Source: Acidiphilium sp. 37-60-79
GTDB lineage: Bacteria > Pseudomonadota > Alphaproteobacteria > Acetobacterales > Acetobacteraceae
Assembly (NCBI GenBank): GCA_002279355.1
Contig: NCBV01000015.1
Span: 1-43,945 of the forward strand
Direction of reading: 5' to 3'
Length of the DNA stretch: 43,945 nucleotides
Shown here: in pieces, positions 1 to 8,866 of the stretch
How the letters are laid out: the number at the start of each line of letters is the position of its first letter
How positions within the stretch are numbered: position 1 is the stretch's first letter
The notes under the pieces: generated by a model
Database searches by the model: none
Seen by the model: the letters and a program-made list of their open reading frames with translations, nothing else
Told to the model about the DNA's origin: nothing
Position numbers and translations under genes: made by a program

Positions 1-164
1 CGCTCCACTTGATGGACTGTCTCATCATGATGCGCAGTGAATGCCGCCTTCAGCGTCGAAGCCTCCGCGTTCTTCGCCATTTTCGGCAAGGCTTTAACCA
101 GCTGACGTTCTGCGTAGTAGACGTCTTGCAGAAAATGCATGAACAAGTCATCGAGGGATTTCAT
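1..164 (-). CDS. YciE/YciF-family ferritin-like protein (DUF892), N-terminal fragment
   Basis: The minus strand from 164 reads MKSLDDLFMHFLQDVYYAER and continues through an LVKALPKMAKNAE segment to the window edge. This is the typical opening of the YciE/YciF (DUF892) family, four-helix ferritin-like proteins linked to general stress responses. The family hallmark 'D.YYAE..L.KALPKMA' is visible at about residues 14-30. An AGGA ribosome-binding sequence lies just upstream on the minus strand, near 170-176, which supports this ATG. Only about 54 codons are inside the window; the rest lies to the left. The biochemical role of the family is not established, so only the family call is made. Confidence 0.85.
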   Translation of the reverse strand, partial: MKSLDDLFMHFLQDVYYAERQLVKALPKMAKNAEASTLKAAFTAHHDETVHQVE

Positions 165-697
165 CAAGCTTTTCCTTTTTTCAGTTATGGACGAAACAGA
201 AAATCTCTAAGTCGCTTAAACGAGGCGGCTCGATTTCCTGGCAAAGACTTGTTGTAGTCGCTTGTCGTCTGAAAGGGTCGGAATCTACTTAGACAAGTTA
301 TTAACGGTGAATCACGCGGGTTTCCCGGAGGCCACTCGCGGAATTACATTGGAGAAGTTCCATCCAGAAATTGCTTCGATAACTCAAAACATGGGTAAGC
401 TGAGTTCGATATAAAAATATCAATTAGTTATATTTTTCAAAAAGTATGACCGAAACTCCATAAACAGTCATTTGGCAAACTCCGTCATCCGATTTCAATC
501 ATTTTTTGCTCGGGGCTGTTCATAACCCAAATGGCCGTATCTGCGTTCCCCTATCCAAAGTGGCCAAGCCGCGTTCGGCCAGATCCGGCTCACGACAGAC
601 CGGAAGGTTTGCACTTCAATATCTTCATTCTCGGGACTCATCGCTAAACCCGATAATAGTCATTCATCCTGGCTCGGTAGAGCCTGGAATATTTCAA
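165..697. other. A+T-rich intergenic stretch, no convincing gene
   Basis: About 530 bases between two minus-strand genes. The composition is clearly more A+T-rich than most of the window. A frame open from 220 to a TAA at 412-414 reads through a segment ending GKLSSI; it lacks an ATG near its beginning and a clear ribosome-binding site, and I do not recognise it, so it may be a gene remnant or chance. An A/T inverted repeat follows directly (listed separately). The promoter of the YciE/YciF-type gene should lie in the left part. I see no RNA gene or mobile-element end. Confidence 0.5.
413..437. repeat. A/T inverted repeat, possible bidirectional terminator
   Basis: AAAAATAT (413-420) and ATATTTTT (430-437) form perfect 8-bp arms around a 9-base loop. 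The stem is weak because it is all A/T, but it has T-runs in both orientations. It sits immediately after the stop codon of the weak open frame that ends at 414. It could be a weak terminator, or simply part of an A+T-rich tract. Confidence 0.35.
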
Positions 698-1726
698 TCA
701 AATCTCAAGGCCCCAGAATCTGGCGATGTGATACGCACCAGATATTCCTGCATCAACAACCCCAAAGGCGGCACGCCCTCCTCCTGGGATTGCCGCATCC
801 GCCGGAAAGCCGTGCCCCATTTCGGGAAGCGTCCACCATTCGACTAAGGGCCGTTTTGCTGCGCCCCAGGTCCGTCGGCGTATTCCAGACGCTGCTACGT
901 CGTCAAAACTGGGCGCGTTTCCAAAACCATGTATCCCACTCCACTGAACAGCCAAGGCCGCCCCGTTGGCTGGATCGACCGCTCGGTCGCGTTCACCATG
1001 CCAAATTGAAATACGTGGCCATTTTCTCGGTCTTTGTGTTATTTTTTGTTTGCTCGTGATGGCACTGATTAGCGTTTCGCGGGTAGTCAATGGATTTCCA
1101 TGGTGCATATGGAGTAAAGCCGAAGTCGCATTACGTGCAGAGCCGACTGGCATACCGGCGACCACCGCGCCTGCATTGAATACTGTGGGATAGGCCGCAA
1201 GCAACGCTGCCGTAAGAGCGCCACCCGCGGATAGTCCGACGACGAAAACCTGGCGTTGATCGGATGAAAATCTTTTGATGGATGTGCGTATCATTTGCCG
1301 GACTGACATCGCCTCCCCATGTCCGCGTTGCGTATCAGAGGGGCGATACCAATTAAAGCATCGGCTGGCATTGTTGCGGGCTACTTGTTCGGGCAACAGG
1401 AGAGGCAGCCGCAAATGATTGGCAAGCGCAATCCAGCCAGAATTCGACGCAAATGATTCCGCATACTGACCACAGCCATGAAGCACGACGATCAACGGTG
1501 CATTGCGCGGAACGAGCCTTTCCGGCGTGTAAATAAACATCTTCAATTGGCCTGGATTGGTCCCAAAATCAGATATTTCGATGGTTCGGCCCATTGGATT
1601 TGCGGCCTTAGCCGTCGTAAGCAAGCCGAAAGAATTAAGCGTTGTCAGAGATCTGAATAGCGATTTGGTCTGCCGGGGAACAGTTAGGCGGACTTTCGGA
1701 AATCTAAATTTGCGCTGTCTTGCCAT
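698..1726 (-). CDS. PHB depolymerase-type esterase (alpha/beta hydrolase)
   Basis: A 342-residue alpha/beta hydrolase of the PHB depolymerase/feruloyl esterase group, which cleaves ester bonds in short-chain polyhydroxyalkanoates or related esters. Visible features are the oxyanion-hole strand PLIVVLHGCGQ (about residues 77-87), the nucleophile elbow GLSAGG with Ser166, an acid in WHGERDRAVDP and the histidine in MGHGFP near the C terminus. The N terminus is basic and has no clear signal peptide, so an intracellular or atypically exported enzyme is possible. The ATG at 1726 has an AAGG sequence a few bases upstream. The gene is more A+T-rich than the PHA block at 32-37 kb and is not linked to it, which hints at separate acquisition. 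The actual substrate cannot be read from sequence. Confidence 0.85.
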   Translation of the reverse strand: MARQRKFRFPKVRLTVPRQTKSLFRSLTTLNSFGLLTTAKAANPMGRTIEISDFGTNPGQLKMFIYTPERLVPRNAPLIVVLHGCGQYAESFASNSGWIALANHLRLPLLLPEQVARNNASRCFNWYRPSDTQRGHGEAMSVRQMIRTSIKRFSSDQRQVFVVGLSAGGALTAALLAAYPTVFNAGAVVAGMPVGSARNATSALLHMHHGNPLTTRETLISAITSKQKITQRPRKWPRISIWHGERDRAVDPANGAALAVQWSGIHGFGNAPSFDDVAASGIRRRTWGAAKRPLVEWWTLPEMGHGFPADAAIPGGGRAAFGVVDAGISGAYHIARFWGLEI

Positions 1727-1797
1727 AATACCTTACACTGGAAGATTATGATTGATACTGCCTAAGACAAGCATCTGCGTCATACGATAATTCCTGT

Positions 1798-1816
1798 TCA
1801 TAAATTGAATTTATGA
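1798..1816. promoter_or_regulatory. 19-bp perfect palindrome upstream of the esterase gene
   Basis: TCATAAATT (1798-1806), a central G, and AATTTATGA (1808-1816) form perfect 9-bp arms. The element lies 72-90 bp upstream of the esterase ATG in the divergent intergenic region. Its size and symmetry suit a dimeric repressor operator; in RNA it would have too small a loop to be a good hairpin. No regulator gene lies next to it, so the binding protein is unknown. Confidence 0.4.
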
Positions 1817-2369
1817 TAGATGCATATAAGGATTTATTATCGTTTATAAAGCGGCGCTGTTGTGGAACGCAAAAAGACTAAATTTATTTTTTCGGTATTA
1901 CTGCTGCCTAGGTCAATACGTGTTTAGCGCAATTTCGAGCGTGCTGTGGCGCAAACCAGATGGAATGTTCGAGACACTCCGTAAGCGGGACCTCGATGTG
2001 AAGCAATGCTTACAAACCGCCGCAATCGGTGCCGATGAGCTGATCCGCGATCGATTTTTGCTCTGGCCCGAGAACTATATAGCGTGCTTGCAACCACCGC
2101 AGCCGGAGTAGAGCTTTGTGGACCAGAGGCCCGCGCTTGGATGATTTAAATTAAGTTTGGGCCACGCGCCACATCAGTCAGAATACCCGCAGACCAGATG
2201 ACTGAAGATAGGATGAAAAGCCAGCAAGCCACCACTCAGGCGCCGTTGCATCGAGGCTTGTAGCGACAACGGCTCTGAGCGCCGTGCATGAGAGCAAAAC
2301 GCCATTGCCACGATGACCTCGCGAGCGACGGTTGTGGCTGATCGGACGGCGCGAGGATCCGCACCCTTT

Positions 2370-2387
2370 CCTTGATCTAGATCAAGG
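2370..2387. promoter_or_regulatory. FNR/FixK-type binding site for hemN-bchE-bchJ
   Basis: The core TTGAT-CTAG-ATCAA (2372-2385) matches the FNR/FnrL/FixK consensus TTGAT-N4-ATCAA at all ten defined positions, inside an 18-bp perfect palindrome that starts with CC and ends with GG. Its centre is 41.5 bases before the A of the hemN ATG at 2420, the classic class II activator spacing if transcription starts at that A. In Rhodobacter, FnrL is known to activate hemN-type genes and bchE, so activation under low oxygen is the expected role here. Confidence 0.88.
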
Positions 2388-2402
2388 CAGCGTGCTGGGG
2401 CG

Positions 2403-2420
2403 TGTCATAGTTTCTTTACA
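2403..2420. promoter_or_regulatory. Candidate PpsR/CrtJ repressor site over the hemN start
   Basis: TGT (2403-2405), twelve bases, then ACA (2418-2420) fits the TGT-N12-ACA motif used by the aerobic photosynthesis repressor PpsR/CrtJ. It covers the expected -10 region and the first base of hemN, where a repressor would block polymerase. The motif is short, and one such match is expected by chance every few kb. Its placement in front of a bch operon is what makes it credible. PpsR often binds paired sites; I see only one. Confidence 0.5.
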
Positions 2421-3790
2421 TGACAAATGCAGATCTCATTGCGCGGTATGATGGTCGGGTGCCGCGCTATACGAGTTATCCGACGGCGCCGCATTTTTCG
2501 GCTGCGGTGGGGCCGGATCGGTATGGGGCTTGGTTGCGGGATTTGGCCCCGGATGTGCCGATTTCGCTGTATCTGCATGTGCCGTTTTGTGATCGGCTTT
2601 GCTTATATTGCGGCTGCAATACCGGAGTGGTGCGCCATGAGGCACCCCGCCGGGCTTATGCGGCGCTGCTTGAGCGCGAGGTGCGGCTGGTGGCCGCGCA
2701 GATGGGGCGGCGGCGGGTTAGTCATGTGCATTGGGGCGGGGGGACGCCGACGACGCTGCCAGCCGATTGTTTGACCGGGCTGATGGCGTCGGTTCGCACC
2801 TTGTTTGACGTTACCGATGATGCGGAAATTGCGATTGAGTTGGACCCAACGGCGCTGCCGACGGACCGGCTCGCGGCGCTGGCGGCGATGGGGGTCACGC
2901 GGGTTAGTCTTGGCGTACAAGACCTTAATCCGGCGGTGCAGCGAGCGATTGGTCGTCTGCAATCCTATGAGGAAACCGAGGCGTGCGCGCAGGCGGTGCG
3001 CGGGATTGGGGTTCGGGCAATCAATTTGGATTTGATTTATGGCTTACCGCTGCAAACCGAACAGAGCGTGGCCGAGACGGCGCGGCGGGCGCTGGGGTTA
3101 GAGGCAGGACGGGTAGCGGTGTTTGGCTATGCGCATGTGCCCTGGATGAAGCGGCATCAAGCGCTGATCCAAGAGGCGACATTGCCCGGCGCGCAAGCGC
3201 GATTTGATCAGCGCGCGGCGATCGGGCGGGTGTTAGAACAAGAGGGCGGCTATTTGCCGGTCGGGCTCGATCATTATGCCCGCCCGGACGATGCGCTGGC
3301 GCAAGCCGCTCACCATCGGCAATTACATCGCAGTTTTCAAGGCTACACGACCGATGCGGCGCCGGCTCTGATCGGCCTCGGCGCAAGTGCAATTGGCTGC
3401 CTGCCGCAAGGCTACATCCAGAATGCGACCCGTGTTCCGGACTATGCGCAGGCGATCCGTGCCGGACAGGCGGCCACGATGCGCGGGGTGGCGCTGTCAG
3501 CAGAGGATCGGCTCCGGCGGGCCGTCATTGAGCAGGTGATGTGCGATTTACATGCTGATTTGCCCGGTCTTGCGCGGGCGCATCAGGCCGATCCTGCGCC
3601 CTTGTTAGCCGCGGCGCGCCGCCTTGAAGGGTTCGCGCGTGACGGGCTGGTGAGCTGGGATGGCGCGATGGTGCGCGTGACCGAAGCCGGCCGCCCATTC
3701 GTGCGCAATGTTGCTGCTTTATTCGATGCTTATCTCAATCAACACAACGCCGATAACGATACAAAGCCGCGCCACGCCCAAGCGGTGTGA
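2420..3790 (+). CDS. hemN: Oxygen-independent coproporphyrinogen III oxidase HemN
   Basis: A 456-residue radical-SAM enzyme that decarboxylates coproporphyrinogen III to protoporphyrinogen IX without oxygen, in the cytoplasm. The N terminus carries the HemN signature [11 protein letters not shown] (about residues 16-26). The iron-sulfur motif is C57-x3-C61-x2-C64 followed by GC66, and a WGGGTPTTL segment comes next. Length fits the family. The ATG at 2420 has no Shine-Dalgarno sequence before it, and the FNR-type box spacing predicts a transcript starting at or very near this A, so translation may be leaderless. The gene ends 23 bases before bchE and almost certainly shares its transcript, feeding protoporphyrin to the bacteriochlorophyll branch under low oxygen. 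Confidence 0.95.
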   Translation: MTNADLIARYDGRVPRYTSYPTAPHFSAAVGPDRYGAWLRDLAPDVPISLYLHVPFCDRLCLYCGCNTGVVRHEAPRRAYAALLEREVRLVAAQMGRRRVSHVHWGGGTPTTLPADCLTGLMASVRTLFDVTDDAEIAIELDPTALPTDRLAALAAMGVTRVSLGVQDLNPAVQRAIGRLQSYEETEACAQAVRGIGVRAINLDLIYGLPLQTEQSVAETARRALGLEAGRVAVFGYAHVPWMKRHQALIQEATLPGAQARFDQRAAIGRVLEQEGGYLPVGLDHYARPDDALAQAAHHRQLHRSFQGYTTDAAPALIGLGASAIGCLPQGYIQNATRVPDYAQAIRAGQAATMRGVALSAEDRLRRAVIEQVMCDLHADLPGLARAHQADPAPLLAAARRLEGFARDGLVSWDGAMVRVTEAGRPFVRNVAALFDAYLNQHNADNDTKPRHAQAV

Positions 3791-3813
3791 GCGCGATACA
3801 GGGAGGCCATACC

Positions 3814-5442
3814 ATGCGTATTCTTTTGATTCACCCAAATTATCATTCTGGTGGCGCGGAAATTGCGGGGAATTGGCCGCCTGCTTGGGCCGCCTATCTG
3901 GCGGGATCGTTGAAGGGCGCTGGTTATACCGATATTCGCTTCATCGATGCGATGACGAATAATTTGACCGATGAGCAGTTGCGCGCCCTGCTCGCGGCTG
4001 AGCGGCCCGATATTATTGGCGCGACCGCGATTACCCCGTCGATTTATAAGGCCGAGCGGGCGTTGCAGATTGCCAAGGAATTGCATCCGAACGCCGTGAC
4101 GATTTTGGGCGGTATTCACGCGACATTCATGTATCAGCAGGTGCTGAGCGAGGCGCCGTGGATTGATGTGATCGTGCGTGGCGAGGGCGAGGAAATTCTG
4201 CTGGAGCTGGTGAAATGTATCGAGGCGGGGGCATGGCCTGCCGATCGGCATGCGATCAAGGGGCTGGCGTTTAGCGAGAACGATGCCGAGGGCACGCGGA
4301 TTGTCGCGACGGCGGCGGCGCCGACGGTGAAGGATCTGGATGCGATCAGCCCGGATTGGGGGATTTTGGAATGGGATCAGTATAAATATATCCCGCTCAA
4401 CGCCCGCGTGGCGATCCCGAATATGGCGCGGGGCTGCCCATTTACATGTTCGTTTTGTTCGCAGTGGAAATTCTGGCGCGATTATCGGGTGCGCGATCCG
4501 AAGAAAGTAGTGGATGAAATCGAGACGCTTTTTGAGCGCCATGATGTGCGCTTTTTCATCCTGGCGGATGAGGAACCGACCATCAATCGCAAGAAATTCA
4601 TTCAATTCTGTGAGGAGTTGATTGCGCGGGGTTTGAACGAGAAGGTGAGCTGGGGCATCAATACGCGGGTGACCGATATATTGCGCGACGCTGATTATTT
4701 GGCGCTGTATCGACGGGCAGGGTTGTTGCATGTGTCGCTGGGCACCGAGGCGGCGGCCCAGATGAAATTGGATCGGTTCAACAAAGAAACCAAAGTGAGC
4801 GATAATAAGCGGGCGATCCAGTTGCTGCGCGAGGCGGGCATTGTGGTCGAGGCGCAGTTCATCGTGGGGTTGGAGAACGAGACCGCGGAGACGCTGGAAG
4901 AGACCTATCAAATGGCGCTCGATTGGAAGCCGGATTTGGCAAACTGGTCGATGTACACGCCGTGGCCGTTTACCCAGCTCTTTCAGGAGCTGAGCAACAA
5001 GATCGAAATATTCGATTTCGAGAAATATAATTTTGTCACCCCGATCATGAGGCCGGAGGCGATGGACCGCGCCGAGTTGCTGGATCGGGTGATGAATAAT
5101 TATCGCCGGTTTTACCTGCGCAAGGCCCTGTTTTCCTATCCGTGGTCGGGAACCGGTCAGCGGCGGCGTTATTTGCTTGGTTGCCTCAAGGCATTTCTAA
5201 AATCAGGGTTTGAGCGGAAGTTTTATGACCTTGGTAAGGTTGGCTATTGGGGTCCGCAATCCAAGAAGAAAGTCAATTTCCATTTTGATGAAAGCCGACA
5301 GCCGGCGCCCGCGCAAACGGCGGATTGGGCGGCTAGTGCTGATCGGTCGCGCAAGGCCAAGCCCCAGGCCCCAACCATGACTGCGTGCGGGAGCGAGCAT
5401 CGGGCGGATGCGCCGGTTGCGCATGACCATCAGCATTCGTGA
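3814..5442 (+). CDS. bchE: Anaerobic Mg-protoporphyrin IX monomethyl ester cyclase BchE
   Basis: A 542-residue cobalamin-dependent radical-SAM enzyme that forms the isocyclic ring of bacteriochlorophyll without oxygen. It opens with [20 protein letters not shown], which is distinctive for BchE. A B12-binding-type domain (about residues 1-140, with GGIHATF) precedes the radical-SAM motif C208-x3-C212-x2-C215. The tail after about residue 480 is low-complexity and rich in Ala, Pro and His. The ATG at 3814 follows AGGGAGG at 3800-3806; an earlier in-frame start at 3787 lacks this. The stop overlaps the bchJ GTG. With FNR-type control upstream, this is the low-oxygen cyclase; no aerobic cyclase (acsF) gene is in the window. 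Confidence 0.95.
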   Translation: MRILLIHPNYHSGGAEIAGNWPPAWAAYLAGSLKGAGYTDIRFIDAMTNNLTDEQLRALLAAERPDIIGATAITPSIYKAERALQIAKELHPNAVTILGGIHATFMYQQVLSEAPWIDVIVRGEGEEILLELVKCIEAGAWPADRHAIKGLAFSENDAEGTRIVATAAAPTVKDLDAISPDWGILEWDQYKYIPLNARVAIPNMARGCPFTCSFCSQWKFWRDYRVRDPKKVVDEIETLFERHDVRFFILADEEPTINRKKFIQFCEELIARGLNEKVSWGINTRVTDILRDADYLALYRRAGLLHVSLGTEAAAQMKLDRFNKETKVSDNKRAIQLLREAGIVVEAQFIVGLENETAETLEETYQMALDWKPDLANWSMYTPWPFTQLFQELSNKIEIFDFEKYNFVTPIMRPEAMDRAELLDRVMNNYRRFYLRKALFSYPWSGTGQRRRYLLGCLKAFLKSGFERKFYDLGKVGYWGPQSKKKVNFHFDESRQPAPAQTADWAASADRSRKAKPQAPTMTACGSEHRADAPVAHDHQHS

Positions 5443-6059
5443 ACGCGCACGCGCACGGCAAGGCGGCGGATCGGGCCGGGAAAATCGGGCCGAATGCGGT
5501 GATCCAGCTAATCGAGGCGCTGCGGGCGGCGGGCCTGGATGCGGCGATGGCGCCGGTGTTCGTCGCGGTTGGTGCGCACGATTGGCTGTTGGCGCCTCCG
5601 GCGGCGATGGTCGATGCGATGCAGGTGGGACGGTTGCACCGCGCAGTGCGCGCCAACCTAGCACCCGTACAGGCCGCGGCGGTGATGGCGGATGCTGGAC
5701 GGCGGACGGCGGATTATTTGCTGGCTTCGCGCATTCCACCCTTGGTTAAGTGGTTGCTCAAACGGCTGCCGACACGCATTGCCGCCATGGTTCTAGTCGC
5801 GGCGATCCGCGCCCATGCCTGGACGTTCGCAGGATCGGGCCGGTTTGGCGCATCTCCTGGCTCACCGACGCGATTGTTTCTGGCTAATAACCCGCTCTGC
5901 GCGGGCGAGTGCGCCAGCATGCCGGTATGTGCGTGGCACGCGGCGGTGTTCGAGCGATTATTTCAGGCGTTGGTCGCGCCGTCCGCTCATGCGGTTGAAA
6001 CATCCTGCGCAGCCTGTGGCGATGATTGCTGTTCATTTGTGGTGGCGTGGCGGCGGTAG
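5439..6059 (+). CDS. bchJ: Bacteriochlorophyll biosynthesis protein BchJ (V4R domain)
   Basis: A 206-residue protein with the cysteine-rich C-terminal V4R domain typical of BchJ: C-x3-C-x5-C around [13 protein letters not shown] and C-x2-C-x3-CC in [12 protein letters not shown] near the end. BchJ was first linked to divinyl reduction; later work assigns that reaction mainly to other enzymes, so an accessory role in bacteriochlorophyll synthesis is the safer call. The GTG start at 5439 overlaps the bchE stop in a GTGA arrangement, implying translational coupling. bchE-bchJ adjacency is common in phototrophic proteobacteria. No puf, puh or other bch genes are in this window. Confidence 0.85.
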   Translation: MNAHAHGKAADRAGKIGPNAVIQLIEALRAAGLDAAMAPVFVAVGAHDWLLAPPAAMVDAMQVGRLHRAVRANLAPVQAAAVMADAGRRTADYLLASRIPPLVKWLLKRLPTRIAAMVLVAAIRAHAWTFAGSGRFGASPGSPTRLFLANNPLCAGECASMPVCAWHAAVFERLFQALVAPSAHAVETSCAACGDDCCSFVVAWRR

Positions 6060-6135
6060 CATCGCGGGCGACGCCCCTCTTGATCGCGGGCGCGATCCGG
6101 CGTTGAACGTTGCCATGAACAAGGTCACGATATCG

Positions 6136-7500
6136 ATGAGTGAAACCGCCCCGGCGCGCCGGTTGTTCGGGACGGATGGGATTCGCGGCAAAGCCAATAG
6201 CGCGCCGATGACCGCCGAGATGGCGCTTCGGTTGGGCCAGGCGGCGGGGGTGATGTTCGTGCGCGGAACTCACCGGCATCGGGTCATTATTGGCAAAGAT
6301 ACGCGGCTCTCGGGCTATATGCTGGAGCCCGCGCTGACGGCGGGGTTTATTGGCGCGGGAATGGATGTAACGCTGGCAGGGCCGTTGCCAACACCAGCGA
6401 TTGCGATGCTGACGCGCAGTTTACGGGCGGATTTAGGGGTGGTGATTTCGGCCTCGCATAATCCGTATGAGGATAACGGGATCAAATTATTCGGGCCGGA
6501 TGGGACAAAGCTGTCGGACGCGACGGAGGCGGCGATCGAGGCGCTGATGACCGAGGATTTGAGTGCGCGTCTGGCCCCGCCGGCGGCGCTGGGCAAGGCG
6601 AGCCGGTTGGACGATGCGCCCGGGCGGTATGTCGAATGGGTGAAGGCGAGTTTTCCGCGCGGGATGAGCCTGGAAGGCATGAAAGTGGTGCTCGATTGCG
6701 CGCACGGGGCGGCGTATCGCGTGGCGCCGGCGGCGTTGTATGAGCTTGGCGCGACGGTGATTCCGCTGGGGGTGCAGCCGGACGGGTTTAACATCAATCG
6801 CGATTGCGGATCGACCGCGCCGGGCGCACTTTGTGCAGCGGTGCTGGAGCATCGGGCGGATTTAGGAATTGCGCTGGATGGCGATGCGGATCGATTGATT
6901 TTGGTCGATGAAACCGGCGCCGTCATCGATGGTGATCAGGTGCTGGGGCTGGTCGCACGGCGGTTTCAGGCGGCGGGACGGCTCACTGGCGGCGCCGTGG
7001 TGGCGACGGTGATGTCCAATCTCGGGTTGGAGCGGTTTTTAGCCGGTATTGGGCTTTCGCTCCAGCGGACGGCGGTTGGTGATCGATATGTGGCGGAAGC
7101 GATGCGCGCGGGCGGGCGCAATGTCGGTGGCGAGCAATCGGGCCATGTCATTCTCACCGATTTCGGCACCACCGGCGATGGGTTGATCGCCGCATTGCAA
7201 GTATTGGCGGCGATTGTGCAAGATGGGCGGCCCGCGAGTGCGGTATGCCGCGTGTTCGCGCCATTGCCGCAGATTTTGCGCAATGTGCGCTATCGGGGCG
7301 AATCACCGCTCGGACGCGCCGGGGTGCAGGCGGCGATTGCCGACGCGAGCGCACAATTGGATGGCGTCGGGCGACTATTAGTGCGCCCCTCAGGGACCGA
7401 GACCCTGATCCGGGTGATGGCCGAGGGTGAGGATGCGGCAATGATCGAGGCGCTGGTAAGCAAGGTGGTGGCGGCGATCGAGCGGGAAGTGGCGGGCTGA
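6136..7500 (+). CDS. glmM: Phosphoglucosamine mutase GlmM
   Basis: A 454-residue enzyme converting glucosamine-6-phosphate to glucosamine-1-phosphate for peptidoglycan and lipopolysaccharide precursors. The N terminus [14 protein letters not shown] is diagnostic. The phosphoserine loop ISASHNP has Ser107, the metal loop is DGDADR, and the C-terminal phosphate-binding loop reads [12 protein letters not shown]. The ATG at 6136 has AAGGT at 6121-6125; an in-frame ATG at 6115 would add seven residues but has no ribosome-binding site. It follows bchJ by 76 bases on the same strand and may receive read-through, although a housekeeping gene should have its own promoter. Confidence 0.95.
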   Translation: MSETAPARRLFGTDGIRGKANSAPMTAEMALRLGQAAGVMFVRGTHRHRVIIGKDTRLSGYMLEPALTAGFIGAGMDVTLAGPLPTPAIAMLTRSLRADLGVVISASHNPYEDNGIKLFGPDGTKLSDATEAAIEALMTEDLSARLAPPAALGKASRLDDAPGRYVEWVKASFPRGMSLEGMKVVLDCAHGAAYRVAPAALYELGATVIPLGVQPDGFNINRDCGSTAPGALCAAVLEHRADLGIALDGDADRLILVDETGAVIDGDQVLGLVARRFQAAGRLTGGAVVATVMSNLGLERFLAGIGLSLQRTAVGDRYVAEAMRAGGRNVGGEQSGHVILTDFGTTGDGLIAALQVLAAIVQDGRPASAVCRVFAPLPQILRNVRYRGESPLGRAGVQAAIADASAQLDGVGRLLVRPSGTETLIRVMAEGEDAAMIEALVSKVVAAIEREVAG

Positions 7501-7514
7501 GGAGCGATAGGCCG

Positions 7515-8327
7515 ATGATCCGGGTGCTGACGATTGGCGGCTCGGATAGCGGCGGCGGCGCAGGGATTGAGGCGGACATCAAAACGATTACCGCGTTGGG
7601 TGGCTATGCGCTGACCGCGATAACAGCGGTGACCGTGCAGGATACGCGGGCGGTGCATCAGATCGTCGCGATTGAGCCGGCCGTGGTGGCGCGGGCGATC
7701 GAGGTGGGCCTTGCGGATATCGGTGCGGATGCGATCAAGATTGGCATGCTCGGCTCGGCCGCGATGGTGAGCGCGGTGGCGGATGCGCTGGCCAGCTGGG
7801 TAACGCGGGTGCCGATTGTGCTGGACCCGGTTTTAGCGGCGTCGACCGGTGTTTCGCTGCTAGCGGCGGACGCGGTGACGGCATTGCGCACACGCTTGAT
7901 GCCCTTGGTAACTCTCGTAACGCCGAATTTGGCCGAGGCGGCGCTGTTGAGCGGGATGGAGGTGACCGATGTCGTGCAGGCGCAGGCGGCGGCGCTGGCG
8001 CTGGCGGGGCCTGGTTCAATATTGGTCAAAGGGGGGCATTTGACCGGTGCGACATTGGTGGATGTATTGGCGCAAAACGGTGCGGTGACCTGCTTTAGCG
8101 GCGAACGGATCATTACACGGGCGGGGCATGGGGCGGGGCATGGGACAGGGTGTACGTTGGCTTCCGCGATTGCAGTGGGCCTGGCCGAGGGGCTGGATCT
8201 GATTACCGCGATTGAGCGGGGGCGCGGGTTCTTGCGTGCGGCATTGACGGCTGCGCCGGGTTTCGGCGCAGGAGTCGGGCCGCTGGGCCACGCGGCAGTA
8301 GAAATTCGACCCGATCGCATTATGTAG
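7515..8327 (+). CDS. thiD: Hydroxymethylpyrimidine/phosphomethylpyrimidine kinase ThiD
   Basis: A 270-residue ribokinase-fold enzyme that phosphorylates HMP and HMP-P in thiamine synthesis. It opens with VLTIGGSDSGGGAGIEADIK, the ThiD substrate-binding signature, continues with TAVTVQDT, and has the PfkB-like GAGHGTGCTLASA anion-hole motif near residue 210. Fourteen bases separate it from glmM, so the two are probably co-transcribed; this leaves no room for a TPP riboswitch directly upstream. No other thiamine genes are nearby. Confidence 0.95.
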   Translation: MIRVLTIGGSDSGGGAGIEADIKTITALGGYALTAITAVTVQDTRAVHQIVAIEPAVVARAIEVGLADIGADAIKIGMLGSAAMVSAVADALASWVTRVPIVLDPVLAASTGVSLLAADAVTALRTRLMPLVTLVTPNLAEAALLSGMEVTDVVQAQAAALALAGPGSILVKGGHLTGATLVDVLAQNGAVTCFSGERIITRAGHGAGHGTGCTLASAIAVGLAEGLDLITAIERGRGFLRAALTAAPGFGAGVGPLGHAAVEIRPDRIM

Positions 8328-8354
8328 GTAGCGCTTTAACCAAGGAGGATCACA

Positions 8355-8777
8355 ATGAAGGCTTTGTATCACGCACATGGGCATGCAACGGGCGGACGAA
8401 CCGGCCACGCTGAGACCGATGATGGACGTCTGAAGATTGATTTGAGCACGCCCAAGGAGTTGGGCGGCGATGGCGGTGCCGGAACCAATCCGGAGCAGTT
8501 ATTTGCGCTGGGCTATTCGGCCTGTTTTCTGGGCGCCATGAAGTTTGTGGCGATGCAGGAGAAGGTGAAGCTGCCAGAAACCACCACCGTTAAGGCGAGC
8601 ATTGGCATTGGCCCGCGTGACGATGGTACCGGCTTTGGCATCAATGCGCATTTGACCATCACGATCCCTGGCATGGAGCACGAAGCCGCTAAGGCGCTGG
8701 TGCATCAGGCCGAAATTGTTTGCCCCTACGCCCATGCAACGCGGGGCAATATTGATAATCGTTTCACGGTCGCCTGA
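8355..8777 (+). CDS. ohr: Organic hydroperoxide resistance protein Ohr
   Basis: A 140-residue OsmC/Ohr-family thiol peroxidase that reduces organic hydroperoxides, usually with lipoyl or dithiol reductants. Cys57 sits in GYSACFLGA and Cys123 in VCPYAHATRGNI, matching the Ohr rather than the OsmC subgroup. The conserved Arg15 and Glu47 that orient the peroxide are present. An excellent AAGGAGG (8342-8348) precedes the ATG at 8355. It lies 27 bases after thiD. An OhrR-type MarR repressor gene is not adjacent. High expression is suggested by the strong ribosome-binding site. Confidence 0.93.
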   Translation: MKALYHAHGHATGGRTGHAETDDGRLKIDLSTPKELGGDGGAGTNPEQLFALGYSACFLGAMKFVAMQEKVKLPETTTVKASIGIGPRDDGTGFGINAHLTITIPGMEHEAAKALVHQAEIVCPYAHATRGNIDNRFTVA

Positions 8778-8866
8778 AAAAACGTGGATTTGTTGATCAA
8801 GCGTTAAGCTTTTTGTTGCATCGTTGCGGTCATGATGATCGTAATGATGCGGCAGAGAGTTCGGCG

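Larger units (their letters stand above)
1727..2419. other. Long intergenic region; possible gene remnant and promoter sites
   Basis: About 690 bases between the divergent esterase and hemN genes. It holds a 19-bp palindrome (1798-1816) on the esterase side and FNR- and PpsR-type sites on the hemN side, all listed separately. A frame open at 1860-2111 (TTG start, 83 codons, ending in a CLQPPQPE stretch) is not recognised, lacks a good ribosome-binding site and may be a remnant. Base composition shifts from A+T-rich to G+C-rich at about 1.9 kb. I looked for a cobalamin riboswitch because BchE is B12-dependent and did not see one. Confidence 0.5.

Noticed and set aside
2112-2419. Cobalamin riboswitch upstream of the B12-dependent bchE transcript
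   Set aside because: A GCCAGCAAGCCACC stretch looked suggestive, but the conserved B12-box and the other core segments are not present in order.
3739-4911. 390-codon open frame on the minus strand across bchE
   Set aside because: It is antisense to well-conserved hemN/bchE coding sequence and has an unnatural His/Arg/Gln-rich composition.
7501-7514. TPP riboswitch in front of thiD
   Set aside because: Only 14 bases separate thiD from glmM, so there is no room.
8793-8800. TTGATCAA as a further FNR-type site near cpaE
   Set aside because: The two halves abut with no four-base spacer, so it does not fit the FNR/FixK geometry.
8799-8814. Possible terminator after ohr
   Set aside because: The stem is only AAGC/GCTT with three following T; too weak to call.
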